This document shows positions 1 to 7,869 of a stretch of DNA of 11,908 bases, piece by piece. The number at the start of each line of letters is the position of its first letter. The stretch's first letter is position 1. The position numbers were made by a program, and so were the translations under genes. The notes below the pieces were generated by a model, which worked only from the letters and a program-made list of their open reading frames with translations, was not told the DNA's origin and searched no databases. The DNA lies in NCBI GenBank assembly GCA_964370195.1, contig CAYJIH010000047.1, forward strand, positions 1 to 11,908, in the 5' to 3' direction. The stretch is from JAAYCI01 sp964370195 (GTDB lineage: Bacteria > Bacillota > Clostridia > Oscillospirales > Ruminococcaceae).

Positions 1-64
1 CCAAAGGACAATGTTTTTTGAAAGTATAGGGGCGAACAACGGTAAAAAGAAATGATGCAAAACA

Positions 65-1438
65 CTACAGGGAAAGCGCCGCTTTGTATGCTTCAATTTG
101 TGCTTGCACACTGCTCGGTGCCGGCCCGCCAAGGCTTGTGCGCATACTGACGCACGCCTCGATGCTGATGGCCTCATACACATCGGCCGAAAACAGCTCG
201 TGCGCCTTTTGATACTCCGACAAAGGCAAGCTTTCCAGCGTGGCTGTTTCTTCAATGCACTGTGCCACCAAAGCCCCCACCACACGATACGCATCGCGGA
301 AAGGCAAGCCCTTTTTCACAAGATAATCGGCGCAATCGGTGGCGTTGATGAACCCTTTTGCTGCCGCCGCATGCATACGCTCTTGATTTACGTGCAAGGT
401 GTCCATCATGGGCGTTAGTGCCCGAAGGCACGAAAGCGTTGTTTCCACAGCATCAAATGTTAAGGGTTTGTCCTCTTGCATGTCTTTGTTATAGCACAAA
501 GCAAGACTTTTCAACATGGTGGAAAGCGCCACCATGTTTCCGTGCACACGGCCTGTTTTGCCACGAATCAACTCGGTGATGTCCGGGTTTTTCTTTTGCG
601 GCATAATGGAAGAACCCGTGGCAAACGCATCATCCAGCTCAATAAACTTAAACTCGCTCGAGCACCACAGCACCACTTCTTCGCAAAGACGCGAAAGATG
701 CGTCATCACAATGCTCAGCGCCGACACAAACTCAAGGCAAAAATCGCGGTCGCTTACGGCATCCATGCTGTTTTGGCACGGCCCCGAAAACCCAAGGGCT
801 TTTGCTGTGCGCTCGCGATCGATGGGATACGTGGTGCCGGCCAGCGCCCCTGCGCCCAGCGGGCATTCGTTCATGCGGGCTTGTGCGTCTTGCAGGCGGC
901 CAAGGTCGCGCTTTATCATTTGGGCATACGCCATGATGTGGTGGGCAAACGTAACGGGTTGTGCCACCTGCAAATGGGTATAGCCCGGCATCACACTGTG
1001 GATGTTTTCCTCTGCAAGGCGCACAAACACCGTGGCCAGCGCGCGCAGTTCGTCTTGCACTTCCTCATTTTTTTTGCGCAAATACAAGCGGAAATCCGTG
1101 GCCACTTGGTCGTTGCGGCTGCGCGCTGTGTGCAGGCGCTTTCCGGCATCGCCCACACGCTTTGTCAACTCTGCCTCCACAAACATGTGGATATCCTCTG
1201 CCTTTGGGTCAATGTCTAAACGGCCTTTTTCAATATCGGCCAAAATGGAAAGCAACCCATTTTCTATTTGTTTTGCATCTTCGTTTGGAATAATGCCCTG
1301 CGCTGCCAACATGGCGGCATGCGCCAAAGAACCCTCGATGTCCTCGCGGTACATCACCCAGTCAAACGAAATAGACGAATTGAACTCATCTAAACGCGCA
1401 TCCGCCTCTTTTTGAAATCGTCCGGCCCACATTTTCAT
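65..1438 (-). CDS. argH: Argininosuccinate lyase
   Basis: Cytosolic enzyme of the last step of arginine synthesis; it splits argininosuccinate into arginine and fumarate. The 457-residue length is normal for the family, a member of the fumarase/aspartase superfamily that works as a homotetramer. Visible family motifs are HTARSRND at residues 103-110, GYTHLQ at 152-157 (His155 is the likely catalytic-region histidine) and the superfamily signature GSSIMPQKKNPD at 275-286, whose flexible-loop serine (Ser276 or Ser277) is the expected catalytic base. The ATG start has GGAGG eight bases upstream (1447-1451). It begins shortly after the glucokinase gene stops being read on the same strand, so it is probably the last visible gene of a secA-glucokinase-argH transcript. 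The usual partner argG is not in the window. The gene looks intact; identification is close to certain from the signature motifs. Confidence 0.97.
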   Translation of the reverse strand: MKMWAGRFQKEADARLDEFNSSISFDWVMYREDIEGSLAHAAMLAAQGIIPNEDAKQIENGLLSILADIEKGRLDIDPKAEDIHMFVEAELTKRVGDAGKRLHTARSRNDQVATDFRLYLRKKNEEVQDELRALATVFVRLAEENIHSVMPGYTHLQVAQPVTFAHHIMAYAQMIKRDLGRLQDAQARMNECPLGAGALAGTTYPIDRERTAKALGFSGPCQNSMDAVSDRDFCLEFVSALSIVMTHLSRLCEEVVLWCSSEFKFIELDDAFATGSSIMPQKKNPDITELIRGKTGRVHGNMVALSTMLKSLALCYNKDMQEDKPLTFDAVETTLSCLRALTPMMDTLHVNQERMHAAAAKGFINATDCADYLVKKGLPFRDAYRVVGALVAQCIEETATLESLPLSEYQKAHELFSADVYEAISIEACVSMRTSLGGPAPSSVQAQIEAYKAALSL

Positions 1439-1469
1439 CGTGCATTCCTCCGTTTTTATGTTCCGCTAT

Positions 1470-2426
1470 TTATAGGGCCGCCGCGCCATACAGCCCGGCA
1501 TCGTTGCCCAGCACCGCGCGTTCAATGGGCGGCACAACGGCTTGTTTTCCGGCAAACGTGCGCCATTTTACATAGTCGTTCAGCGGTAGCATCAATGCGT
1601 CGCCCTCGTTCGACATACCACCGCCCACCAGCACTTTTTCCGGCCTCCAAATATTGATAAAATTGATAATTCCCTCGCCAAGGGCCTGAATGTAACGCTC
1701 CACCACGTCTGCAGCCACTGCGTCGCCCTCTTTCATAGCCAAAAACGCTGTGCGCCCACTGACGGCCTCTAAGTCTCCCCCGCATGCCTCGTGAATTTTA
1801 GACAACGGGTTTGCCAAAGCGGCTTCCCTTGTGTGGCGAATGATGCCTGTGGCCGACGTATACGCCTCTAAACAGCCCAAACGGCCGCACGTGCACGCTT
1901 CGCCCCCCATCACCAGCAATGTATGCCCAAGTTCCATGCCACCTGCATGGCCACCTTCTTGCAGCACACCACCGGCCACCACGCCACCGCCGATGCCTGT
2001 GCCCAGTGTAATCATCACCACGTCTTGGCAGCCTTTTGCCGCGCCGGCCACACATTCGCCCAGCACGGCGCAGTTGGCATCATTCGAAAGGCGAATGGGC
2101 GTTTTGGGAAAATACCGTGCCATTTCCGCCACCACGGCCACATTGTGCCAGCCAAAGTTGCCGGCATAGTTCACCACACCGTTCTTATGGTCAATCATAC
2201 CGGGGCTGCCAATGCCAATTTTCTCAAGGTCGTCGCCTGTGGCGCCTTGCTGCAAAAGCAAGGTTTCGGTTAAAGCCGCCATGTCGCGCACCACTTCTTC
2301 CGCAGAGCGGTCGTGTGGGCGTGTTTTAAAGCGTTCTTTTGCAAGCAGTTCGTTTTCGGTGGTAAAAATGCCCACTTTCACATTCGTGCCGCCTATGTCA
2401 ATGCCCACGCGCAATTTCTGTTTCAT
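1470..2426 (-). CDS. glcK: ROK-family glucokinase
   Basis: Sugar kinase of the ROK family, expected to phosphorylate glucose to glucose-6-phosphate with ATP in the cytosol. Counting from the chosen start, the 318-residue protein shows the phosphate-binding GIDIGGTN at residues 8-15, the catalytic Asp116 in SNDAN, the LGTGIGGG loop at 141-148, and the ROK signature GHAGGMELGH at 159-168. His168 plus Cys178, Cys180 and Cys185 (CTCGRLGC) form the structural zinc site; Glu165 and Glu187 are the other conserved acids. These features fit bacterial glucokinases of the GlcK type, but sugar specificity is inferred, and an N-acetylmannosamine or fructose kinase is less likely but possible. An in-frame ATG ten codons upstream (2456) is rejected because it has no ribosome binding site, whereas the ATG at 2426 has AGGGGG six bases upstream. 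It lies between secA and argH on the same strand. No ROK repressor-type DNA-binding N-terminus is present. Confidence 0.9.
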   Translation of the reverse strand: MKQKLRVGIDIGGTNVKVGIFTTENELLAKERFKTRPHDRSAEEVVRDMAALTETLLLQQGATGDDLEKIGIGSPGMIDHKNGVVNYAGNFGWHNVAVVAEMARYFPKTPIRLSNDANCAVLGECVAGAAKGCQDVVMITLGTGIGGGVVAGGVLQEGGHAGGMELGHTLLVMGGEACTCGRLGCLEAYTSATGIIRHTREAALANPLSKIHEACGGDLEAVSGRTAFLAMKEGDAVAADVVERYIQALGEGIINFINIWRPEKVLVGGGMSNEGDALMLPLNDYVKWRTFAGKQAVVPPIERAVLGNDAGLYGAAAL

Positions 2427-2432
2427 CCCGTG

Positions 2433-2438
2433 CCCCCT
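2433..2438 (-). promoter_or_regulatory. Ribosome binding site that sets the glucokinase start
   Basis: AGGGGG on the minus strand, six bases before the ATG at 2426. It decides in favour of this start over the in-frame ATG at 2456, which has only an A-rich, non-complementary upstream sequence. Confidence 0.7.
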
Positions 2439-2482
2439 AGCTATCTTTCTTTGCATTTTGCTTGGATGTGTTCTATGGCTGC

Positions 2483-5248
2483 TTACGCATCGCCTTCGTT
2501 TCTACCACAGCATTTTTTATGTTTTTTTCCACTGCCACAAGGGCAAGGGTCGTTGCGGCCCACTTTTTCTTTTTTGCGGATGGGCGCTTTTGTGGCGCTG
2601 GCATCTCCACCGGCACCGGCACCACGCTCCGACGTCACTTTCGCCACTTGCTCTCGCTTCACAGCGTCCTCTTTGTTGCGAATTTCCACCGTCAAAATCA
2701 ATTTCGTGGTGTCTTCACGAATGGATTCCACCATGGCGTCAAACATGTCAAACCCTTCCAGCCGATACTCTACCACAGGGTCTCTTTGGGCGTAGCCACG
2801 CAGGTAAATACCTTTACGAAGCTCGTCCATGTCGTCGATATGGCCCATCCATTTTGTGTCTACATTGCGCAGCAACACGGCGCGCTTCACATCGCCCATC
2901 ACCTTTTCGGTGTATTTTTCCTCTTTCGCCTTCACGATGCTTTCTGCACGTTTTAGTAAAATTTCCTCCACCTGCGCCGCGCTCAACTCTTCCAGTTCCT
3001 CGTCGCTATAGCGGAAATCTTCCTCTTTTGTTAACCAGCCAAGATAATGGTCTCGCAGGCCTTCAAAATCCCAGTGGTCTTGCTCCTCGCCCGAGCAAAA
3101 CGTGCTTACATTGCCACGAATGCTTTCCATCATCATGTTGTGGATGCTTTCAGACACATCCTCGCCACTAAGCACTTTCGAGCGCTGGCCATAAATAATT
3201 TCGCGCTGGCTGTTCATCACGTCGTCAAAACGAAGCACATTTTTACGAGACTCAAAGTTTCTTGATTCAATGCGTTTTTGCGCGCTTTCGATGGAGTTTG
3301 TGATGATGCGGTTTTCGATGGGCACATCTTCTTCCACACCGAGGGTGTTCATCATATTTTGCACGCGCTCGCCGCCAAACAAACGCATCAAATCATCCTC
3401 TAAGCTAAGATAGAACCGGCTTTCGCCAAGGTCGCCCTGGCGCCCACTGCGCCCACGCAGCTGGTTGTCGATGCGTCGGCTTTCGTGCCGCTCTGTGCCA
3501 ATGATAAACAAACCGCCGGCTTCGCGCACCGCTTCGGCTTCTGCCTCAATGGGCCCGCGCACCTTTTCATACAATTCATCGTATGTTTTTCGCGCATTCA
3601 AAATGGCCTCGTCGTCGGTGTCGGCGTGGCCTGTGGCCTCCACCAGCAATTCCTCCGAAAACCCTTGCTTGCGCATTTCTTCTTTCGTTACAAATTCGGC
3701 ATTGCCGCCCAGCATAATGTCTGTACCACGGCCGGCCATGTTCGTTGCAATGGTAACAACCCCTTTGCGGCCTGCCTGCGCCACAATGCTGGCCTCTTTC
3801 TCGTGGAACTTCGCATTCAACACCTCGTGTTTAATGCCTTGTTTCTTCAGCAGTTTAGACAACAATTCGCTTTTTTCAATCGAAATTGTGCCCACCAAAA
3901 CAGGCTGGCCTTTTGCATGGCACTCTGCCACTTGCTCAATCACCTGCGAATATTTGCCCGCAATGGTTTTATACACCGCATCCGGATGGTCTTTGCGTTG
4001 CATGGGGCGGTTTGTGGGCACTTCCACCACTTGCAGGCCATAAATTTCGTTAAACTCGGCCTCTTCTGTTTTGGCCGTGCCTGTCATGCCGGATAGTTTT
4101 TTATACATACGGAAAAAGTTTTGGAACGTAATCGTGGCCAGTGTTTTGCTTTCGCGCTCCACCTTCACGCCCTCTTTTGCCTCAATGGCCTGGTGCAAGC
4201 CCTCGTTATAACGGCGGCCCAGCATCAAACGGCCGGTGTTCTCGTCTACAATGATTACCTCGCCGTCTTTTACCACATAATCAATGTCTCTGCGCATAAT
4301 GCCGCGCGCTTTAATGGCTTGGTTAATATGATGCGACAATTCCATATTGGTGGCATCGGCCAAGTTTTCCAAATTAAAATGGCTTTCGGCCTTTTCAATG
4401 CCGCGCGCTGTAAGTGTTGCCACGCGCATTTTTTCGTTCACAATGTAATCGCCATCCAGCTCTTCGTTTTCATCGTGGTCGGCCTTGTCGTCCAGCTCCA
4501 CCACCTTGTTCATTTTCAGTTTGCGCACAAATTGGTCGGCCTTTGTGTAAAGTTCTGTGCTTTTGTCGCCCTGGCCAGAGATAATCAGCGGTGTGCGTGC
4601 CTCGTCTACCAAGATGGAGTCCACCTCGTCTACAATGGCATAGTTGTGGCCACGTTGCACCATGTTTTCTCGATATGTCACCATATTATCACGCAGATAA
4701 TCAAAGCCAAACTCGTTGTTTGTGCCGTATGTTACATCGCACGCATACGCTTCGCGGCGCTCGGCCGGGGTAAGGCCATGCACAATCAGCCCCACAGACA
4801 AGCCAAGATAACGGTACACCTTGCCCATCCACTCGCTGTCGCGGCGGGCAAGATAATCATTCACTGTAACAATGTGCACACCCTTGCCCTCTAAGGCATT
4901 TAAGTACACGGGCAATGTGGCCACCAGCGTTTTGCCTTCACCGGTTTTCATTTCGGCAATCAAGCCGTTGTGCAGCACCATGCCGCCCATCAGCTGCACC
5001 GAAAAATGGCGCATGTTCAGCACACGGCTGGCCGCCTCGCGGCAAGTGGCAAACGCCTCGGGCAGCAAATCATTTAACGTTTCGCCTTTTTCAAGGCGCT
5101 GTTTAAACGCCGGTGTTTGCGCGCGCAATTCTGCATCGCTCATCGCCTTATATTTTTCTTCCATGCCCATAATTTGGTCTGCAATTGGGCGCAGTTTTTT
5201 CAGTTCTTTGTCTGAAAAACTGCCAAACATTTTCTCAAAAAGTCCCAC
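2483..5248 (-). CDS. secA: Protein translocase ATPase SecA
   Basis: Motor ATPase that pushes unfolded preproteins through the SecYEG channel at the membrane. The 921-residue protein has the full domain set: Walker A in KTGEGKT (residues 101-107), Walker B DEVD at 207-210, the preprotein crosslinking region after about 220, NBD2 motifs AGRGTDI (505-511) and QLRGRSGRQGD (596-606), then the helical scaffold and wing. The C-terminus carries a zinc-binding SEC-C tail with Cys902, Cys904, Cys913 and Cys914, used by the family for SecB or ribosome/lipid contacts. It is longer than the roughly 840-residue Bacillus subtilis protein because of a short acidic insert near 246-268 and a larger insert within NBD2 at about 517-574; I recall similar inserts in other Clostridia SecA proteins. 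The start is GTG, with AGGGAG eight bases upstream (5257-5262). It is probably the first gene of a unit with glucokinase and argH. The more familiar neighbour prfB is absent. Confidence 0.98.
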   Translation of the reverse strand: MGLFEKMFGSFSDKELKKLRPIADQIMGMEEKYKAMSDAELRAQTPAFKQRLEKGETLNDLLPEAFATCREAASRVLNMRHFSVQLMGGMVLHNGLIAEMKTGEGKTLVATLPVYLNALEGKGVHIVTVNDYLARRDSEWMGKVYRYLGLSVGLIVHGLTPAERREAYACDVTYGTNNEFGFDYLRDNMVTYRENMVQRGHNYAIVDEVDSILVDEARTPLIISGQGDKSTELYTKADQFVRKLKMNKVVELDDKADHDENEELDGDYIVNEKMRVATLTARGIEKAESHFNLENLADATNMELSHHINQAIKARGIMRRDIDYVVKDGEVIIVDENTGRLMLGRRYNEGLHQAIEAKEGVKVERESKTLATITFQNFFRMYKKLSGMTGTAKTEEAEFNEIYGLQVVEVPTNRPMQRKDHPDAVYKTIAGKYSQVIEQVAECHAKGQPVLVGTISIEKSELLSKLLKKQGIKHEVLNAKFHEKEASIVAQAGRKGVVTIATNMAGRGTDIMLGGNAEFVTKEEMRKQGFSEELLVEATGHADTDDEAILNARKTYDELYEKVRGPIEAEAEAVREAGGLFIIGTERHESRRIDNQLRGRSGRQGDLGESRFYLSLEDDLMRLFGGERVQNMMNTLGVEEDVPIENRIITNSIESAQKRIESRNFESRKNVLRFDDVMNSQREIIYGQRSKVLSGEDVSESIHNMMMESIRGNVSTFCSGEEQDHWDFEGLRDHYLGWLTKEEDFRYSDEELEELSAAQVEEILLKRAESIVKAKEEKYTEKVMGDVKRAVLLRNVDTKWMGHIDDMDELRKGIYLRGYAQRDPVVEYRLEGFDMFDAMVESIREDTTKLILTVEIRNKEDAVKREQVAKVTSERGAGAGGDASATKAPIRKKEKVGRNDPCPCGSGKKHKKCCGRNEGDA

Positions 5249-5338
5249 TGTTGTAACTCCCTATTCTATGTGATGTTGGCACCATGCAAAGTGAATTTAC
5301 CAAAACACCGCGCCATAAATTTTCTATATTCCCTATAC

Positions 5339-5368
5339 AAAATAACACGTTCGCGCACCATTTCGCAA
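5339..5368 (-). promoter_or_regulatory. Weak candidate promoter for secA
   Basis: On the minus strand, TTGCGA (5363-5368) and TATTTT (5339-5344) are separated by 18 bases, and a TGT triplet precedes the -10 as in extended -10 promoters. Each hexamer matches the housekeeping consensus at only four of six bases, so this is tentative. It would give a leader of about 85 bases before the secA start, and it lies downstream of the fakA terminator, where a new promoter is expected. Confidence 0.25.
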
Positions 5369-5419
5369 GTGAAAAATGTGTGTGAAGGGGCCATGGGCAC
5401 AAAAACAACCGCCTCCATG

Positions 5420-5454
5420 AAAAAAGGAAACTTTTTACGGCTGAAAAAGTTTCC
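5420..5454 (-). terminator. Intrinsic terminator of the yloU-fakA unit
   Basis: A perfect 11-base-pair inverted repeat (GGAAACTTTTT at 5426-5436 with AAAAAGTTTCC at 5444-5454, seven-base loop) is followed on the minus strand by six T residues (5425-5420). The T-run is on the correct side only for minus-strand transcription. It begins about 70 bases after the fakA stop codon. Confidence 0.85.
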
Positions 5455-5523
5455 CTTCCTTTGCACCTCTCTTTGCACTATAAAACCGTTTTATTGAAAC
5501 AATGCTTTATGATGCACACGTGC

Positions 5524-7209
5524 TTATTCTACAGATATCATGTAATAGTACACAGGTTGGCCGCCCGAAAGCAACGACACTTCCACACTAGACGGCAATT
5601 TTGCGCGCAGTTGTTCCAAAACGCGTTCCGCCTCGTCCTCGCGCACATCACAGCCGGAAATAAGGGTAACAAAGTTTGTGTCTTTTTTGCACATGCTGCG
5701 CACCAAACGCAGTGCCACTTTGCTCACATCGTTGCCCACAAGGGCCAGCTTTCCGTTGTCTAGGCCTAAAATTTCACCTCTGCGTATTTTTTTGCCGTCA
5801 AATTCTGTGTTGCGCGAGGCAAAGGTAATCAGGCCGGTTTTCACTTGCTCGGCCATTTTGTTCATCTCAATTAAGTTTTTATCCACACCAAGGCTTGCAT
5901 CATACGCCAACATGGCGCTCATGCCTTGCGGAATGGTGCGTGTGGGCACCACCACCACGTTGCGGTCGGCCAATTTTTTGGCTTGCTCTGCCGCTAAGAT
6001 AATATTTTTGTTGTTTGGCAGCACATACACATGCTTTGCCGGCACACTTTGCACCGCTTGCAAAATCGTTTCTGTAGAGGGGTTCATCGTTTGCCCACCA
6101 CTTACCACCACATCGATGCCAAGATCTAAAAACACTTCGCGCAAGCCGACGCCGGCCGCCACTGCCACAAAGCCCACTTCGCGTGTGCTGTCTACCGCGG
6201 CATACAAAAATTCGCCTTCGCCTGTTTTTTCGGCCTCGGCCTGTTTTTCAAGGCCATGCCCTTGTGCTTGGCGCTCTATATACTGCTCTAGCATGTTTTC
6301 AATTTTAAGCCTGGTTAAATAGCCATACTCCAGCGCCTTCGAAATCACTTGCCCCGGGTCTGCCGTGTGCACGTGGCATTTAATCAGCTTTTCGTCTTCC
6401 ACCACCACCACGCTGTCGCCGTTGCTTTCTAAAAAAGCGCGCAGTTTTAAGGGGTCTTTGTCGTTTTCTCGGTTCACCAAAAACTCGGTACAATATGCAT
6501 TTGTAATGTCCGGCTGCAGCTCTTGGGCAAACACGCCTTTGCCCACATTCGCAGTAGACAGTTTCGTTTTTGTGCTTTTATCTTCCTCCAACGCATCTTC
6601 CACCGTGTTTTCTACAATGGCAAGGCGCATGCCTTCAAAAATATAGCACAAGCCTTTCCCGCCGGAATCTACAACGTCTGCTTTTTTCAAAATGGGCAGT
6701 TGATCGGGCGTTTTGGCCAAGGCATCCAGCGCTGTATCCAAAATCAAATCCCACTGAGCTTTTTCGTCTTGAGGCTGTTTTTCGTTCAGCGTTTCGCTTA
6801 CAACGCGCGCTACGGTTAGCATTGTGCCCTCTGTTGGTTTCATCACGGCCTTGTAGGCGGCTGTAACCCCTTTTTCAAATGCGGCCGCAATGTCTTCGCA
6901 GCTGGCCGTTTGTTTGCCGGCAAGTTGTTTTGAAAACCCGCGAAACAACAGCGATGTAATAACACCGGAGTTTCCACGTGCGCCGCGCAACATGGCCTCT
7001 GCCGCCACTTCTGCCGCATGCCCCACCGTGCAATCGTCTTTTAGTAAAAGCAGTTCATCGCGCGCCGCCGTCACGGTCATGCTCATATTCGTTCCCGTGT
7101 CTCCATCTGGCACAGGAAACACATTTAATTCATCTACCTCCGCGCTGTTTTTGCGAATACTATTCGCCCCGGAAATAATTGCGTCGCGCAGAACCTTACC
7201 TTCTATCAT
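5524..7209 (-). CDS. fakA: Fatty acid kinase subunit A (DhaL/DAK2 domain protein, YloV family)
   Basis: ATP-binding subunit of the fatty acid kinase system, which phosphorylates fatty acids held by a separate FakB (DegV-type) protein to give acyl-phosphates for phospholipid synthesis. The 561-residue protein has an N-terminal DhaL nucleotide-binding domain (about 1-200) with the Mg-binding motif PDGDTGTN at 34-41 (Asp35, Asp37), the GARGNSG loop at 76-82 and DSGGKG at 181-186. A middle domain contains Cys240 and the pair His279/His281 in CHVH, matching in arrangement the metal-binding Cys and two His that I recall for Staphylococcus FakA. The C-terminal part (about 320-561) is the FakA/DegV-like region ending in a YYY-containing tail. 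GAGGTGA (7214-7220) precedes the ATG. It lies 61 bases after yloU on the same strand, a conserved Firmicutes pair, and ends at a strong terminator. No fakB is visible here, so the partner must be elsewhere. Confidence 0.93.
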   Translation of the reverse strand: MIEGKVLRDAIISGANSIRKNSAEVDELNVFPVPDGDTGTNMSMTVTAARDELLLLKDDCTVGHAAEVAAEAMLRGARGNSGVITSLLFRGFSKQLAGKQTASCEDIAAAFEKGVTAAYKAVMKPTEGTMLTVARVVSETLNEKQPQDEKAQWDLILDTALDALAKTPDQLPILKKADVVDSGGKGLCYIFEGMRLAIVENTVEDALEEDKSTKTKLSTANVGKGVFAQELQPDITNAYCTEFLVNRENDKDPLKLRAFLESNGDSVVVVEDEKLIKCHVHTADPGQVISKALEYGYLTRLKIENMLEQYIERQAQGHGLEKQAEAEKTGEGEFLYAAVDSTREVGFVAVAAGVGLREVFLDLGIDVVVSGGQTMNPSTETILQAVQSVPAKHVYVLPNNKNIILAAEQAKKLADRNVVVVPTRTIPQGMSAMLAYDASLGVDKNLIEMNKMAEQVKTGLITFASRNTEFDGKKIRRGEILGLDNGKLALVGNDVSKVALRLVRSMCKKDTNFVTLISGCDVREDEAERVLEQLRAKLPSSVEVSLLSGGQPVYYYMISVE

Positions 7210-7270
7210 CTCTTCACCTCAAAAATTGCTTCGTCCTTCTGCTTTTGCATGCTGTGTTCTCTTGTTTTTT

Positions 7271-7618
7271 TTACGACACCACGCCGTCTACAAAAACATT
7301 CACACGCCCCACAGCAAACCCTGTGGCTTTTTCCACATTGTAATTCACATTTTGAATGATGCTTTTTACCGTTTGTGTGATGTTTACACCATACACCACT
7401 TTGATGTGCAAATCGATAAACAGTTTCCCGTCTTCTTCTGTTACTTGCACACCTGTTTTCGAAAAAGCAGGGTTTAAAAATGCTTTTATATTCTCGGCCG
7501 CATCGTGTTGCACCATGCCGGCCACACCCACCGATGTTTTTGTGGCGTTGTGAATCAATTGCACAAAATAACGCTCACTGATGTAAATTTTTCCGCTTGA
7601 ATTATAAAAAGAAATCAT
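7271..7618 (-). CDS. yloU: Asp23/Gls24 family protein (YloU)
   Basis: Small 115-residue protein of the Asp23/Gls24 (YloU) family, whose members are linked to alkaline or cell-envelope stress; the molecular role of YloU is not established. Family features are the GVAGMV segment near residues 31-36, a central strand-rich part with KLFIDLHIKVVYGVNI (about 64-80), and the C-terminal motif GFAVGRVNVFVDGV, corresponding to the family's tGlevxxVNVxVxgV. No signal peptide or membrane segment is seen. The reading frame is open for 50 more codons upstream to 7768, but that extension is rejected: the ATG at 7618 has a near-perfect AAAGGAGGG six bases away, and the best promoter's -10 lies at 7767-7772, so transcription would begin after the longer start. 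It is followed by fakA, the usual partner. Confidence 0.9.
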   Translation of the reverse strand: MISFYNSSGKIYISERYFVQLIHNATKTSVGVAGMVQHDAAENIKAFLNPAFSKTGVQVTEEDGKLFIDLHIKVVYGVNITQTVKSIIQNVNYNVEKATGFAVGRVNVFVDGVVS

Positions 7619-7624
7619 GCAGCA

Positions 7625-7631
7625 CCCTCCT
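7625..7631 (-). promoter_or_regulatory. Ribosome binding site that sets the yloU start
   Basis: AGGAGGG on the minus strand with six bases to the ATG at 7618. It is one of the strongest sites in the window and excludes the longer in-frame start at 7768. Confidence 0.85.
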
Positions 7632-7654
7632 TTTGGCACGGATTTTTTGCCGTA

Positions 7655-7670
7655 TTTGCATAAATGCAAA
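7655..7670. repeat. Short perfect inverted repeat in the yloU leader
   Basis: TTTGCAT (7655-7661) and ATGCAAA (7664-7670) are exact reverse complements with a two-base gap. Outside a three-base bulge, TGCC (7648-7651) also pairs with GGCA (7671-7674). No T-run follows on either strand at the right place, so it is not a terminator. In the yloU leader it would form a hairpin about 17 bases before the ribosome binding site; alternatively it is a binding site for a dimeric regulator. Confidence 0.4.
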
Positions 7671-7689
7671 GGCACTTGCTTATGGCACC

Positions 7690-7729
7690 AAAAAAACACG
7701 GCCTTTTCAGCATACTGCTGGGCTGTGTG
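7690..7729 (-). promoter_or_regulatory. Terminator-like hairpin in the yloU leader
   Basis: On the minus strand an interrupted hairpin is seen: CAC (7729-7727), GCC (7723-7721) and CAGCA (7720-7716) pair with TGCTG (7712-7708), GGC (7703-7701) and GTG (7699-7697), and seven T residues follow directly (7696-7690). It lies between the predicted transcription start near 7760 and the yloU start codon, so it could act as an attenuator. The internal loops (AAAA and ACA/C) make it weaker than the fakA terminator. Confidence 0.35.
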
Positions 7730-7766
7730 CCGCCAAAACAAGCCAATTTGGCAAACATTCCCTTGC

Positions 7767-7795
7767 ATTATACAATATTTACAAGAAATTGTACA
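7767..7795 (-). promoter_or_regulatory. Sigma-A type promoter for yloU-fakA
   Basis: On the minus strand TGTACA (7795-7790, four of six matches to TTGACA) and a perfect TATAAT (7772-7767) are separated by 17 bases. Transcription would begin near 7760, giving a leader of about 140 bases before yloU. Confidence 0.65.
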
Positions 7796-7840
7796 GCCTC
7801 CCCGGTGCAGTGTGCTTAGCGCGCTTTTTCCTTTCCAGAA

Positions 7841-7869
7841 TTGTCATAAAAACGCAAATGTGATACTAT
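7841..7869 (+). promoter_or_regulatory. Promoter of the small membrane protein-ABC exporter operon
   Basis: TTGTCA (7841-7846, five of six matches, differing from TTGACA by one base), a 17-base spacer, and TACTAT (7864-7869, four of six) with a TGA triplet directly before it as in extended -10 promoters. Transcription would start near 7876. Confidence 0.6.

Larger units (their letters stand above)
5249..5523. other. Intergenic region between secA and fakA
   Basis: This 275-base stretch holds the fakA terminator (5420-5454), the secA ribosome binding site and a weak candidate secA promoter. A 70-codon minus-strand reading frame (5266-5478) runs through the terminator and lacks a family match or convincing start, so no gene is called here. 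Confidence 0.6.

Noticed and set aside
1..64. Possible terminator or next gene after argH at the left edge.
   Set aside because: No inverted repeat with a T-run and no start signal can be supported in these 64 bases.
476..1219. A 247-codon plus-strand open frame opposite argH, and other plus-strand frames at 98-418, 516-983 and 961-1415.
   Set aside because: They lie wholly antisense to a clear argH gene, have His/Cys/Arg-rich composition typical of shadow frames, and show no family motifs.
2427..2456. N-terminal extension of the glucokinase by ten codons.
   Set aside because: No ribosome binding site before 2456, while AGGGGG precedes 2426, and the ROK fold begins directly after that Met.
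2212..3171. A 319-codon plus-strand open frame across the glucokinase-secA junction.
   Set aside because: It is antisense to two certain genes, rich in Cys, Pro, Ser and His, and matches no recognisable family.
3465..4894. Long plus-strand open frames (192, 203 and 257 codons) opposite secA.
   Set aside because: They overlap each other and secA in alternative frames; the openness follows from secA codon usage.
5266..5478. A 70-codon minus-strand frame in the fakA-secA gap.
   Set aside because: It runs through the strong fakA terminator hairpin and T-run, and no family features are seen.
5459..5478. Direct repeat CTTTGCAC twice, 12 bases apart.
   Set aside because: Only two short copies, in a pyrimidine-rich spacer after the fakA terminator; no further copies or pairing that suggest function.
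7619..7768. N-terminal extension of yloU by 50 codons to an ATG at 7768.
   Set aside because: The strong ribosome binding site at 7625-7631 points to the ATG at 7618, the extension lacks Asp23-family similarity, and the likely promoter -10 overlaps the longer start.
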